Source of the DNA: Limnomonas spitsbergensis
Taxonomy: Eukaryota > Chlorophyta > Chlorophyceae > Chlamydomonadales
Assembly (NCBI GenBank): GCA_037349105.1
Contig: JAYJMM010000062.1
Span: forward strand, 461,001-525,000
DNA length: 64,000 nt
Reading direction: 5' to 3'
Shown in pieces: positions 35,285 to 47,200 of the stretch. The notes under the pieces were generated by a model. That model saw only the letters and a program-made list of their open reading frames with translations, searched no databases and had not been told where the DNA came from. A program made the translations under genes and the position numbers. Every line of letters starts with the position of its first letter. Within the stretch, counting starts at the first letter, position 1.

Positions 35285-38200
35285 ATGGCGCTTGTCCAGC
35301 CTACGCAGCTTGTGAAGTCCGGACCGCTTCAAAAGCTCGGTAAATTCATAAATTTTGCTGCCCCCGACCCCATCCAACCGACCGAATGCTGACTAGAGGG
35401 TCGCTTCCGGCCGATTGCGCGCAGATGGCTGGAGCTACTCGTCGTGGAAGCCCATGTACTTTGTCGTCTTTGGAGGCAATGACCCAATCATCGGCTACTA
35501 TCAAAGCTCCAGAGTGAGACCTTATCTCATGCAAACACTCTTACCAGGTCTTTGGCCATCTGCCCCACCTTTGCTCCAGCCTTTGCATGCCTACCACGGT
35601 GCAAGCACTCCAACCTGTGTTACCAGAGCTTGCATTCCTCCCACCATGCCAGCAGATCCAGCATTGCCATGCAGGGCGCACCATGCTTGTAGCGTTCCAT
35701 GATACTGGTCCTAAGGCTGTACAAGACGTACTCAGGGGCGCCTTGGTATGACATGGACTGTGTAGAATAGTTAGAGAGATTTCATGGGGAAGTACAGAGC
35801 GCGGCGGGGCTCTTAACAGGCAAACACACATTTAATATTCTTTAGCAACTAGAGCTGCTAAAATGCTCTCCATGCACACATGTCCATGCGCAGTGCGATG
35901 CGCACTGCGCATGGGAACATGTCTGCCTGAAGCCTGTGCATTACCTCACAAATGTAAGAAATCTGACCATATTCAGCCGAGGCTGTTTTCCTCCCACCGC
36001 GGAGATGTGCCTTGGCAGCTGGTGCTTTCCCATCCTCGTGCACACACTCTTCCTTGAGCGACCAGGGTCCGCATTCCTCCCACTACACAAGGACATTCAG
36101 CATTGCTGTGCAGTGAACACCGTGAATTTCCAGGCACGAACGTTTCCAAGCACACACAATCTGCATTACGCATAGATCCGTGTGTGCATGAAGCCTATGC
36201 ATTCCTTCACTCATGCAAGCACTCTTGCCAGAGGCACCAGCGCCTGTATATCTCCATTTTGAACACACTCAGCATTGCCATGCAGTGTGCACCGCGCTCT
36301 GTATGCACACACGTTTCCATGTGCAACGTGATGTCGCCTGAGCAGAGCATGATGTGCATGTGGGGCCATGTCAAACACCCAGCTCCAGGGTGCGCCCCTC
36401 CCTTTTCGGCCCCGTCAGGCCATCTATCACATCTTACCTCTAGCCTGTGTGTTCACTCCCTCATGCTTGCACTTCCACCAGGCTGCATATCTAGTGCTGG
36501 CATCAAATGGCTGCAGAAGCTTACGCAACGAACAAGACCTGCACTAGCAGTGCACTGTTACAGGCTTGGGGCAAACCCATGCTGCAAACAAAGCCCTCAC
36601 GTCTGCTTGTCAATAAGAGATACAAATGCACACCAAGGCCGCCTAGTTGAAAGCCCGAAGGCACCATGGGGGTCTGGCAAGAAATGCTGTAACGCCGTAC
36701 AGTGTTTATTTTTTCGGCGATGAGGTCGTCTTCGACAGGCCGCCCAGCGGCCGCAAAAGGCCCAATTAGGACCAAACCTGGACCGGCCTATGACTGGTGG
36801 CCGAAACAGCAAGGCTGCCCACGAATCGAGCCTCCGGCCAGTGGCCGGAGTGTAGCTGAGTCACGAAAAAGAACCACTGATGCTGTACCCCTTGGTGTCT
36901 CCTGCCAACCTCTCTGTGCTGACCCCCCTGCATGCATTTTTGCTGCAACAGGCAGGTGGTGGGCCTCCGGAGTGTGTGCAGCCCTTGCTCGGCTGCAAGC
37001 TATTGGTGAGGGGGCGGATACCTCGCATACAGGCAGGGGTGTGCCGATGACGGTCCTGATGGTGGCTGAATTACTTAAATGTGCTTCAGCCACCGAAAAT
37101 CCAAGGCAAATTCAGCTACTTTTACCAATATAGGACCACAATTGCTTGCACGATTTCTGAATTGCAGCGCAATTGCACAGCATTGTTGGCATGGTAGCCG
37201 GGGCCGGACGACCCCTGGACCCCCCCCTCTGGCACGGCTCGACTTCAGGCGCTGTTGCTAGGCAGTGTGTCATTATCAGAGACGAGCAGCCTTGCCATCT
37301 GAAACCAACAACCATGCACACAGTAAAGGATATTCACTGGTATCGCTTGAATGGCCGCCAGGGTCCACAGACCATTCCCTCCACGCCTTGAGCTGAGGGG
37401 CTGTTGCCAGGCAGGGTTGTGAGCAGAGACGTGCAACCTGGCCATCTGCAACCAACGTCCATGCAAACGCTGCAAGATATTCCATGGCATCACTTGCATG
37501 GCCGCCAGGGTTTGTAGACCCTCCCCTCTACGGCTTGAGGGGCTGTTGCTAGGCAGGGTCATGAGTAGAGACGTGCAACCTTGCTGTCATAAAAAAGACC
37601 CCTGCACAATAAGCGACGCCTTTCACGATGTCCACTGACATCGCCCCTGATGTGCGTCGGCGAGATTCCGGGGGCGAGAGGGAGGAGAGGAGAGGGGAGG
37701 AGAGGGGAGGAGAGGGGAGGGGAGGAGAGGAGAGGGGAGTAGGAGAGGGGAGGAGAGGGGAGGGGAGGAGAGGAGAGGGGAGGAGAGGAGAGGGGAGTAG
37801 GAGAGGGGAGGAGAGGAGAGGGGAGGAGAGGAGAGGGGAGGAGAGGAGAGGAGAGGAGAGGGGAGGAGAGGAGAGGGGAGGAGAGGAGAGGGGAGGAGAG
37901 GAGAGGAGAGGAGAGGGGAGGAGAGGGGAGGAGAGGAGAGGGGAGGAGAGGAGAGGGGAGGAGAGGAGAGGAGAGGGGAGGAGAGGAGAGGGGAGGAGAG
38001 GAGAGGGGAGGAGAGGAGAGGGGAGGAGAGGAGAGGGATTCCAAGGGGGGCATGAAAGCTGTTCCCATGGAGGGAGGATGTGGGGCGCGTTGAATCACGT
38101 CCACAATGTTTTCATTGTTTATGGAGGGGACATGGGGTCACTGCGATGCATCCAACTCATGATGCAGGATGATGATAACACCTTTCACCCCACCCCAAAC

Positions 38201-41200
38201 ATGAAGCACGCAATCTTAAGGTTACTGTAAGGAAGTTCTTCTTTGATGATTTATTGGCCAGGGTAGGCTCTTCAGCACTCCCTGGGTGCACTTGAATATG
38301 AATACCGGCATACCTTACATTTAATAAGCCTTCCCTTAGTTCCCTCATCATTAACGTTGTTTGGGGTTGAGTGATTTACGAATATAATAATGACCGATCG
38401 TCGACGCCAGTGTTCAATCAGAAAATAGGAGTTTCGTGGATAATTTGCCCTGAGGGCAGCAGTGTAAGAAATCTTGTTTCCATGTGTGAGGGAAGGCAAA
38501 TCAAATCTACGGTCCATGATTGATGAGGCCCCCTGACTCCAGTATGATAATTGGGTTTAGGGTTAAGAGTTTAGGTGTGACAATTGCATGATTATTCTTA
38601 CCTGCTATGGTCATGTGTGATATCTTGTTTAACATCCGTCCCTGGTGCGTCTGATCAGGAGATCACGGAGGCGAGCCGGAGGTTTCAATTCACGATTGCT
38701 TTCACTGGCAGGGGAGCAGGTGCACGGTGCGTCTGGGAGGGGGGAGGGGGAGATACTGGGGGTGAAGGAGGTATAACATGAGCCAGGGAAGGGATCCTGG
38801 ATACCTGGATATGATATGGGCGAGGGAATGGAGAGCCTGGGCAAGGAGTAAATCATGTGGGCAAGGGCGTGGACAGCCTGGGTCAGGGATAGATGACATG
38901 GGCCAAGGAGGAAATGATGTATGTGGGAAATAGGTAAGAATATGGTCGAGGGAATGGAGCGCCTGAGCAAGGGAGTGAAAGGTATGTGACGTGGGCCATT
39001 GAAGGAATGAGGGGGCAGGGAGCGGGAGGGCAGAAGGAGAAGGCAAATGAGCGAGGGATGGGATGTTGGGGTCGAGGAGAGGAAATGGGCTAGGGTAGGG
39101 CCTTAACTCCTTAAGCCACAAACTCTCAAGCCCACCTGCATGACTCCCATGCCCGTATGCCTCCTCTCCCTCTCTCTAGATGGACGCTGTCGGCCAACTC
39201 CAAGGAGGAGCGCAACAAGTGGCTGGAGACTTTAATGCTGCTCAGCCACCGGCCTGCGTCTGCCTCGAGTGCGTCGCGGCGCGGGCAGCCCTCCTCCTCG
39301 GCTTCAGCAATGCTCGGAAGAGGCGGCCGGGCAGCGGGGGGCAGCGGCAGCACAGCAGCAGGCGCAGGAGCGGGGAGCACCTTGCCCAGCTCCAGCACTG
39401 ACAACAGCGTGCAAACAGCCGGCGGAGGGGCGGGGACCGCGTTGCTGGCGCGGGGCATGGGAGCTGCGGCTGCGGAGCGGGCGGGCGGAAGCCCGGGCGA
39501 CGCGGGGAGGCTGCCCATGTCCATATCTTTTGACCAAAACAGCACACCGGGCTCCGTAGACGGCGTCGGTACATCCGCTGGCACACAAGGGTGAGCGGGT
39601 GTTGTTGATAAATTAGCACACATACATGCACAGTGCACACATGTACACACTCGTGTACACACCAGGGGGTTCACACAAGTACACTTGGTGAAACACATGT
39701 GCACACCAGGGGGTTCACACATGTGGGCAAGCACTTGCACGCACACACGTATGCACAATTGCACACATGCTTGTTTGAGGACCTTTGGACACCCATGGTC
39801 ACAAACTTGTGCGCGCACGCCTATGTATACATAGGCACACACGTATGCTTGCTTGTGAAACCTGTCGGCCTGGTTGCCAGGGAACCCAGTCCAGAACAGC
39901 TAGAGTGCATCACGCGCTTGCCCGGAAGGCAGGAAGGAAGCTACGCGCCCTTTCGGAGGGGTGGGGGGATAGTTTAAAGAGCTGCGCAGCTCTTTGAACT
40001 ACCCCCCCGCCGAGGGCGGATATCATTTCAACCTGAAGCTGCGCTTCTCTTTAAATGACCCCCCCGCCGCTGCCATGTACTCATGTGTGTGGCCATGATA
40101 TCATACATATTTTACCCAATGGTTACAGGGTTGTCTTGTACCTGTTTGAGTGTCCACTCTGCCGCTCAAAGACCCTGGTAGAAGAGGCCCAAACAGCGCA
40201 CACAAAGAGCATGAGCACCATTAGGTGAATACGGTATGTTAGTATTTGGGGTTATGTGTGCACCATGGGTTCTGTGTGCACAAGGCCATCCTTGGCAGGC
40301 TGCTGGGCAGCCCCCGGGGTGATGGATACCTAACCTTGACCGGCCTACAGCTGGTGGCCCAAGCAGCGGGGCTGGCAGTGCTCACCCCCTGAGCCATATG
40401 CTGTGATGTAGATGACCTGTAGCTAAATTGTAGCTGAATCACCCTACACGAAACAAGGTGTGTTTGTCTGCTTTGCGCCCGTGGCTGACAGGACACCCCA
40501 CGGCCCAGGCGGGCCGGGGCGGCTACCCGCCTGGTTTCCTCCTGCCTCATCCCCCGCTGCCCCATCTCCCTCCTCGGCCCAGCGGCCGCCCCCTTCGCCT
40601 GCTTCCATCCCCCGGCCTAGCCTGTTGCAGTTCCTGTTTGGCGAGAAGAAGGCAGCTCCCTCTCACGCCCAAGCCGCTCCGGAGCCGCCAGAACCTGAGG
40701 GGCCGCAGTATGAGGTGGGCACGCAGCTGTTCCACTTAGGTTGTGACCAGGATGGGTACAGGAGCAGGGTCATGAGGTGGAAGGAGCAGAATAATAAGGT
40801 CGGAGGAATGGGATAATGAAAACCTGAGAAGCTGCAGCCTGCAGTACGAGGTGGGAAAGCAGCTGTTCCACCTAGGTTGTGACCAGGGGTTGCGACCAGG
40901 ATAAGTGAAGGAGCAGAATAATGAGGTTGGGGGAATGGGATAAAGAGAGCCTGAGGGGCCGCAGTATGAGGTGGGAAAGCAGCTGTTCCAACTGATCGCT
41001 GATCTGATCAGGTGCGGTCACTTTGCCCCAGTGCTTGCAGCGTGGCAGGGTGCTGCTCCCCTTGAGGATCTTGAGGGTGTAGTACCAGTGCCGGATGAAT
41101 CCATGAATTCCTTCATCCAACTGTGGCCGTTTGCACATTTTTTGGTAACCCCAAAAAATGAATTTGGGTCCCTGACGGTTGAGGCGCTTAGCGCACTTAC

Positions 41201-44200
41201 CGTCTGGGGACGCAAATGCAATTCTTGGGGATGTGCTTTTACCGTCTGGTACCCAAATTGACCTCGAGGTAGTCCCGCGGAGGCCCTGGCTCGAGTAGCT
41301 TCTCTATGCCAGACCCGCTGCTGGACAGGGTGTACTCCCAGGATTGATTTATTCACCAGCTAAGTTGCTGCGTTTTTTTATTTATCTGGGTGTGGCAGTT
41401 GGGCCTCGAGTAGCTTCTCTATGCCAGACCCGCTGCTGGAGAGGGGGTACTCCCGGTATTTATTTATTTACCTTTTCCCAGTCCTGCGTTCATTGATTTA
41501 CCCAGGTGCGGCCGCTGCGCCCCGGAGCCAGCAACGTTTCTTTGCTTGACCCGCTGCTGGAGAGGGCGAGCCCGGGCCTGGTGGTGGAGAGCTTTGAGGA
41601 GCAGTACTGCCGAGCCAGGAATTACGTGAAGAAACAGTCGATGGAGGCGCTCGGCGGGGAGGCGCAGGCTGGGGCGCTGAAGGTGGGTGGCTTGAAGGAT
41701 GGGGAGGGCATGGTGAGCCTGAAATGGTGTGGGGGCCCTGGTGATGGGATGCCTCTCCTTATCGAGGCGAGGGCCCCTTGTCAAGGCAAGCTAGGGAAAT
41801 AGCGCTGCTCAGCACTGGAAGCAGCTATTGCTCACTTGTGGATACCAAACATGATTAGCCCTCGCTGTTTTTGTTGTGGGATAATGGGATGCCTCCCCTA
41901 TTTGAGGCGAGGGTTGGCGAGGGCCCATGTCAAGGGCCCATGTCAAGTTGGGAACAGAGGGCTGCACAGCACTGTAATTACAACCTACTTGTGGATGTAA
42001 AGTATGATGAGCCCCCGCTCTTTTTTGTTGCGTTGTTGCTGATGTTGAGGCCTGCAAGGTTTGCAAGAGTGGTGTCCTGCTTGGGAAGGCCTGAGGTGAT
42101 GGGATCTCCTCATGGGTGTGTCTAATTGAGGCGAGTGCCTCTCATCGAGGAAAGGAGGGCTGCTCGACCATTGTCGAGTGCTCCACACTGGGCCCCTCCT
42201 GGAAGAAATGAGGGCTGCTCGACCATTGTTACTCGCTTTTGGTTTCAAAGGACGACGTGTCACTCCTCTGTTTTTGTCGCTCGAGGTTTACCTAGATGTA
42301 CCCGTAAGGCATCTGCATTCAAGGGCTGGGGTCAGCGTTTCACACTCTGCATTACACATGTGATCACACTTTGCAGCACTCCCTGCATCACACATTTCGT
42401 CACACGATGTCACTCTTTTTGTCAGCGGTGGCTGGACGTTGCCAGCTCCATGCTGGCACTGATGTCACACTATGACTCTATGCATCACATTCGACGTCAC
42501 ATTTTGTATCACACTCTGCATCTCACACATGTCGCAAACTGCATCACACTTTGTATCACACCTTGTGTCCGCAGCGATGGCTGGAGGCTGCTGAGGGTGG
42601 TGGGGGAGATGGTCCCGCCTCCACAGCCTACAAGGCCATGTTCGTGGTGGAGCTTACGCGCATCAAGGCAGAGTGGAGCTCTCTGGACTGTGACCGAGCG
42701 GGGGGCGGTACAGATGCAACGTTTGCTGGGCCAGAGGTGGGGACTGGGGGGGTCTGGAGGCGGGGGAGTGGGAATATGATAGAGCAAACACGGTGTTAGC
42801 TAGGCGGAAAGTGAGGGGATAGGGCGGGGAGGGGCCGGAGTGGGGAGGTGGGTAGGATGAGGGATTGAAGATGTGTGGAGGTTGGAGAGAGGGGTGGGGA
42901 CAGAGGGGGGAGGAGAGGGAGGAGAGGGCGAGGAGAGGGAGGCGAGGGATTGGGTAGGTGAAGAAATGGTGAGGTATGGAGGTGAGGAAGTAGGGAGTTG
43001 GAGAGTGGGAAAGGATGACTCTTCTTTGTGTGCTTGACCAATGAAGATTTGTAGAGGTGAGGGAGCAGCCGAGCAGGGAGGGGACGGAAGGGGGAGGTAG
43101 GGAGGAGAGGGCTTGGATAGGGTGGCGAGGGATTGGATAAGTGGCCAGATGGTGAGGTATGGAGGTGAGGAAGTGGGAGTTGAAGGGTGGGAAAGGATGA
43201 CTCTTCTGTGTGTGCTTGATCAATGAAGGTTGGAGTAGAGGGGACAGGAGTTGTAGCCACCTTTTTGCTGGATTTGAAAACATTTATTTTTTTATAGCCG
43301 TGCATGAATTTAGAGCCTCAGCCCCACTGCCAATGCAGGATGTTATTTACAGCGTGGGTCAGCTGCCTAGGGTTTACTCTAAACTGTCAACCCTCAACCC
43401 TTCATCGTAAACCCTTATTCCTCAACCCTAAACCACAAACTTTAACCCTCAACTCTTAACCGTCAACCTCAAACCCTTAACCCTGATCTCGCAACTCCTA
43501 AATCCGTGCTACATGCAGGACGTCATACACCGTGTGCGCCAGCTGCCGTCAGCGCTTCACCTCACAGCACTCAAGGACTGCCTGGAGTACTGCTCCATCC
43601 CCTGGGTCGACCTGTTCTGCAAGCTTGGTGGCGTCCACCTGATCCACGACTCCCTTGCAGCACACTCCGCAGCAGCCCTGGAGGGAATTCCTGAGGCCAC
43701 GGAGGCCCTGCTGGCTGCACTGCAATGCGCTGCGTCCCTCACCGAGAAAGCGGGAGGCATGGCCGCGACGATAGCGGCCGCAGCCGCAAGCCCCGCCGGA
43801 GGGGCGCCGGGGCGCCGCCGCGGCGGCGCGGCGCCGGAGACGCCCCCGCCGCGGCTGGCCCGGCGGTTGGCGGCCGCGCTGCGCCAGTCCGAGCCGGACG
43901 TGCTGCGCCTGGCCGTGCAAATGTTGATTAAGATGTTGAATCATGGCGAGCAGGCGTATGCGTTGGCCATGTCAGCGCTGCTAGGCCTGCCAGACCTAGA
44001 ATTCGCTCCTGCAGCTCAGAAGCACCAGCATGAACACCATCTGCCTTCTCCCACTGCCGCCCCGCAAACAGCCCCGACAGCAGTACCTCCACCTGCTAGA
44101 GGGCCTCCGCCGCCACCGGGTGGCCCTCCGCCGCCGCCCGCACGGCCTGGCGGCCCTCCGCCCCCTCCTGGCGCGGCTGCCGGTCGAGGCCCCCCACCTC

Positions 44201-47200
44201 CGCCAGGTCCTCCCCCGCCACCTCCATTTTCTGGTGGTGCTTCCAAGCCCGGAGCAAAGAGCGGCCCTCCTCCACCGCCTGGGCCCCCGCCCCCTCCACC
44301 GCCAGCCGCCGCAGGCAAGTGTCCCTCCGGCCCGCCTCCGCCGCCCCCTCCCGGCCCTCCCCCGCCTCTGCCCCAGAGCTTTGTGCCGAAGCCGCCGTCG
44401 GGCGCCCCAGGGGCGTCGCCCGCTGCTGGGGCCCGCAGCTTAGTGGACGTCATGCGGGAGCGGGCGGCACACGCTGGGGGCGAGGAAGAAACCTCTCCAG
44501 GAGGGCCTCCCTCCGTCAGCAGTGAGGCATCTGGGGTCGCAAAGCCTGGCGTGCCAATTCATCCGGCTCCAGGACCCCAACCGCCGCCTCAAGCCCCCAG
44601 CGCCGCCTGGGCCGCCGCTGCTCCCCCTCCTCCTCCCGGCCCCCCCTCCACCTCCGCCGCCACCGAGAGCCCCGCTGCCCCCCGCTCCCCCGCCGCCGCC
44701 CCCCCCTCCCGGCCCACCGCCGCCTCCCCCGCCGCCGTCAGCGTCAAGACCTGCCTCTCTGTACGCAGCTCCCCCCTCTCCCGGCCCACCGCCGCCTTAC
44801 CCGCCTCCCGCAAGTACCGGAGCGGCAGCAAGATCAACAGGCCCCGCCCCCCCACCTCCACTCGGTCCTCTCCCTCCGCCGCCCGCCCCGTCAGCATCCA
44901 GATCGGCCCCTCCCCCGCCCGGGCCACCGCCTCCCCCGCCCGCTCCTTCAGCAGCCAGATCTGGTGTTGCCGGCCCGCCCCCGCCCGGCCCACCCCCGCC
45001 GCCGCCTCCCCCAGCGACCTCAGCTCAGCGCAGAGGCGCTCCGCCCCCCCCCTCCCCCGGGTCCCCCCCCACCCCCCCCCCGCGCCCGGCAACGCATCAT
45101 CTTTGGAGGTAGCCCTTGCCGGCGCTCGCTCACGGCCTGCACCCATCCTGCGCAAAACGAGTCTCGAAGAGCTGCTGGCGATGCGAACAGATGCCTTATT
45201 CAAGCTGGAAGCTGCAAGGATTTGGGACGAGGAGGGCAGCGGGGAAGAGTCTGAGTTTGTATTTTACCCGCCCGCCTCACCGGAGGAAGCGCTCGCTCCC
45301 GCAGCTGTGGCTGTGGCTGCGGTTGCATCCTTGTCTGGACTGCCTGTTCCGTCTGCGGCTGTAGCAGCAGTCTCCCCTACTTTTGCTGCCGCTGCACCCG
45401 CTGACGCTGCACCCGCTCCTGCTGCTAACGCTGCACCCGCTCTTACTCCTGCTGCTCCAGCCGCTGCTCTAGCTGCTGCGGCTGCACCTGCTCAGTCTCC
45501 TGTTGCTGCCGCTGCCCCTACTGCTGCTGCTGCTCCAGCTGCTGCTGCTACCACTGCTCCTGCTCCTGCCGTTCCACCTGCTCCAGCTCCAGCTGTTGTC
45601 GCTCAGCCAGCCGCAGCACATTCTCAGCCCGCGATGCAGATCGCTGTCGAACCCGAGGTGCCTCTGAAAGAGGTGGAACAAGGGAAGTCTGAGGAAACCT
45701 TGGGGGAGGCTTATGGGGACGCACAGGCTCGCAAGGAGGACGCGGAGTCACACGTAAGTGTAGATCCAACATTGCAACAATCTAAACTTCAATTGCATTT
45801 ACTGATGCCGTCTTCTGAATGAATGGGAATGTAAATAACAATGTGGCATGCCCTCGTGGGGGGGGTGTTGGGGAGCAAGGCAGCTTAGGGGCATCCACTG
45901 GTCGTGACTAACGCCCTCCTGTTCCCTTCAGCTTCGCCTACGTTTCCTATATCCTCAATGTTGGCTGATTTCATGTACGGTTGTCCCCAAAGTGCTGGCG
46001 GAGATTTGTCTTGACAGATCCCCTGTCAGGTTCTGCATCAATGTTGAAAGGCAAGCCTGTCAGCCTTTCTCACCGGTACCTCTGTGTGATTTGCTTCCAA
46101 AGCCTTGCCTTGGTCCCCCGTACTGTTACACTCCATACCCACCCTTCTCCCCTCCACCCCACTCCCCCCCTACCCCCCCAGCCCACACTCTTGCCCACAA
46201 CCCTCCCCTGCCCCCCCTGCCTATAACACCCCCTCCATCCTCTATCCCTTACACTCCCCTACCCACCCCTGCCCACCCTCTTTCCCCCAGGTGGTGCCGC
46301 TCCTGGAGCTGATCACCAGCTACAGCCACCGCTACGTACCTGACCTGGTGTCCCCAGTGATCCACCTCCTGCTGGCGGCGCTGACAGTACAGCCGGGATC
46401 TAAGGAACACCCAACACTGCGCAAGGCGCTGGCGTTTGAGCTGTTTGAATGTGGATTCATGTGAGCGGCAGCTGTGTTCAGTTTTGATATTCATTTGAGG
46501 GCTCTATGAGTGCCTATTGCGTTGTACTTGCTCAGTACATTTATCAATAAAATTGCATGCTCTGTGGATGTCTGCTGCGTTTTCCCCTCAATGAATGAAT
46601 TCATTAGATGGCATGCTCTGGGGGTGTCTGCTGCGCGATATTTTAATCCGGTGAAGTGCATACCGGTACCGGGATGCATGTTTAGGGCTGTTTTCTCAGC
46701 TGTACTATACGCTTGAGCCAATATTGGGCACTCAGTAAGTTAGACACCGTTACATACACCGTAACGATCCAAGCTTAAATATGTAGGCCATACGGGTGCA
46801 ATTCGTGCCTAACCGTTGCGCCACCAAGCGAGAAATGCATTCCACCTTGAATGGACGACCTCTGGGCTTTGGCCACAGAAATGACCATGCAGCCTGCAGC
46901 CTGCGGCCTGGCTTCATTATGTTCTTTAACCTGAAATTGCTGGTTCCTTACATTTATTGAATGGTACGTCTTGGCTTGCGCACGCAGGACCCTCCTTGCT
47001 GACCTGACCATGCTGGACCTGGACCTGGACCTGGAGAGCGTCCTGGTCAACATCAAGAACCACGTGATCCAGCTCATCGCGCCTGCGCCGTCGCCGCCGT
47101 CTGCCGCGGCAGCTGCGCAACTGGGCTTTGGGCCGGGTCAGGGTGGAGACGCCGCTGCTGCTGAGGCTTCCGGGGCAGATGCTGGCACGAAGCCTGCTCC

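Noticed and set aside
37628..38230. Glu/Arg/Gly-rich frame of 200 codons and its antisense partner
   Set aside because: Simple purine repeat in formin intron 3; no start context or conserved domain.
40971..41261. Frame reading GKQLFQLIADLIRCGHFAPV after the third exon 6 copy
   Set aside because: It could be an extra formin exon, but joining exon 6 (40714) to exon 7 (41506) is already in phase, and this copy looks like a duplicated junction read-through.
44016..44453. Gly-rich minus-strand frame opposite the formin FH1
   Set aside because: A mirror of polyproline codons; antisense shadow of exon 9.
46780..46850. tRNA-like A-box on the minus strand (TGGCGCAACGGTTAGG)
   Set aside because: No matching cloverleaf, anticodon arm or B-box could be folded; at most a SINE relic.
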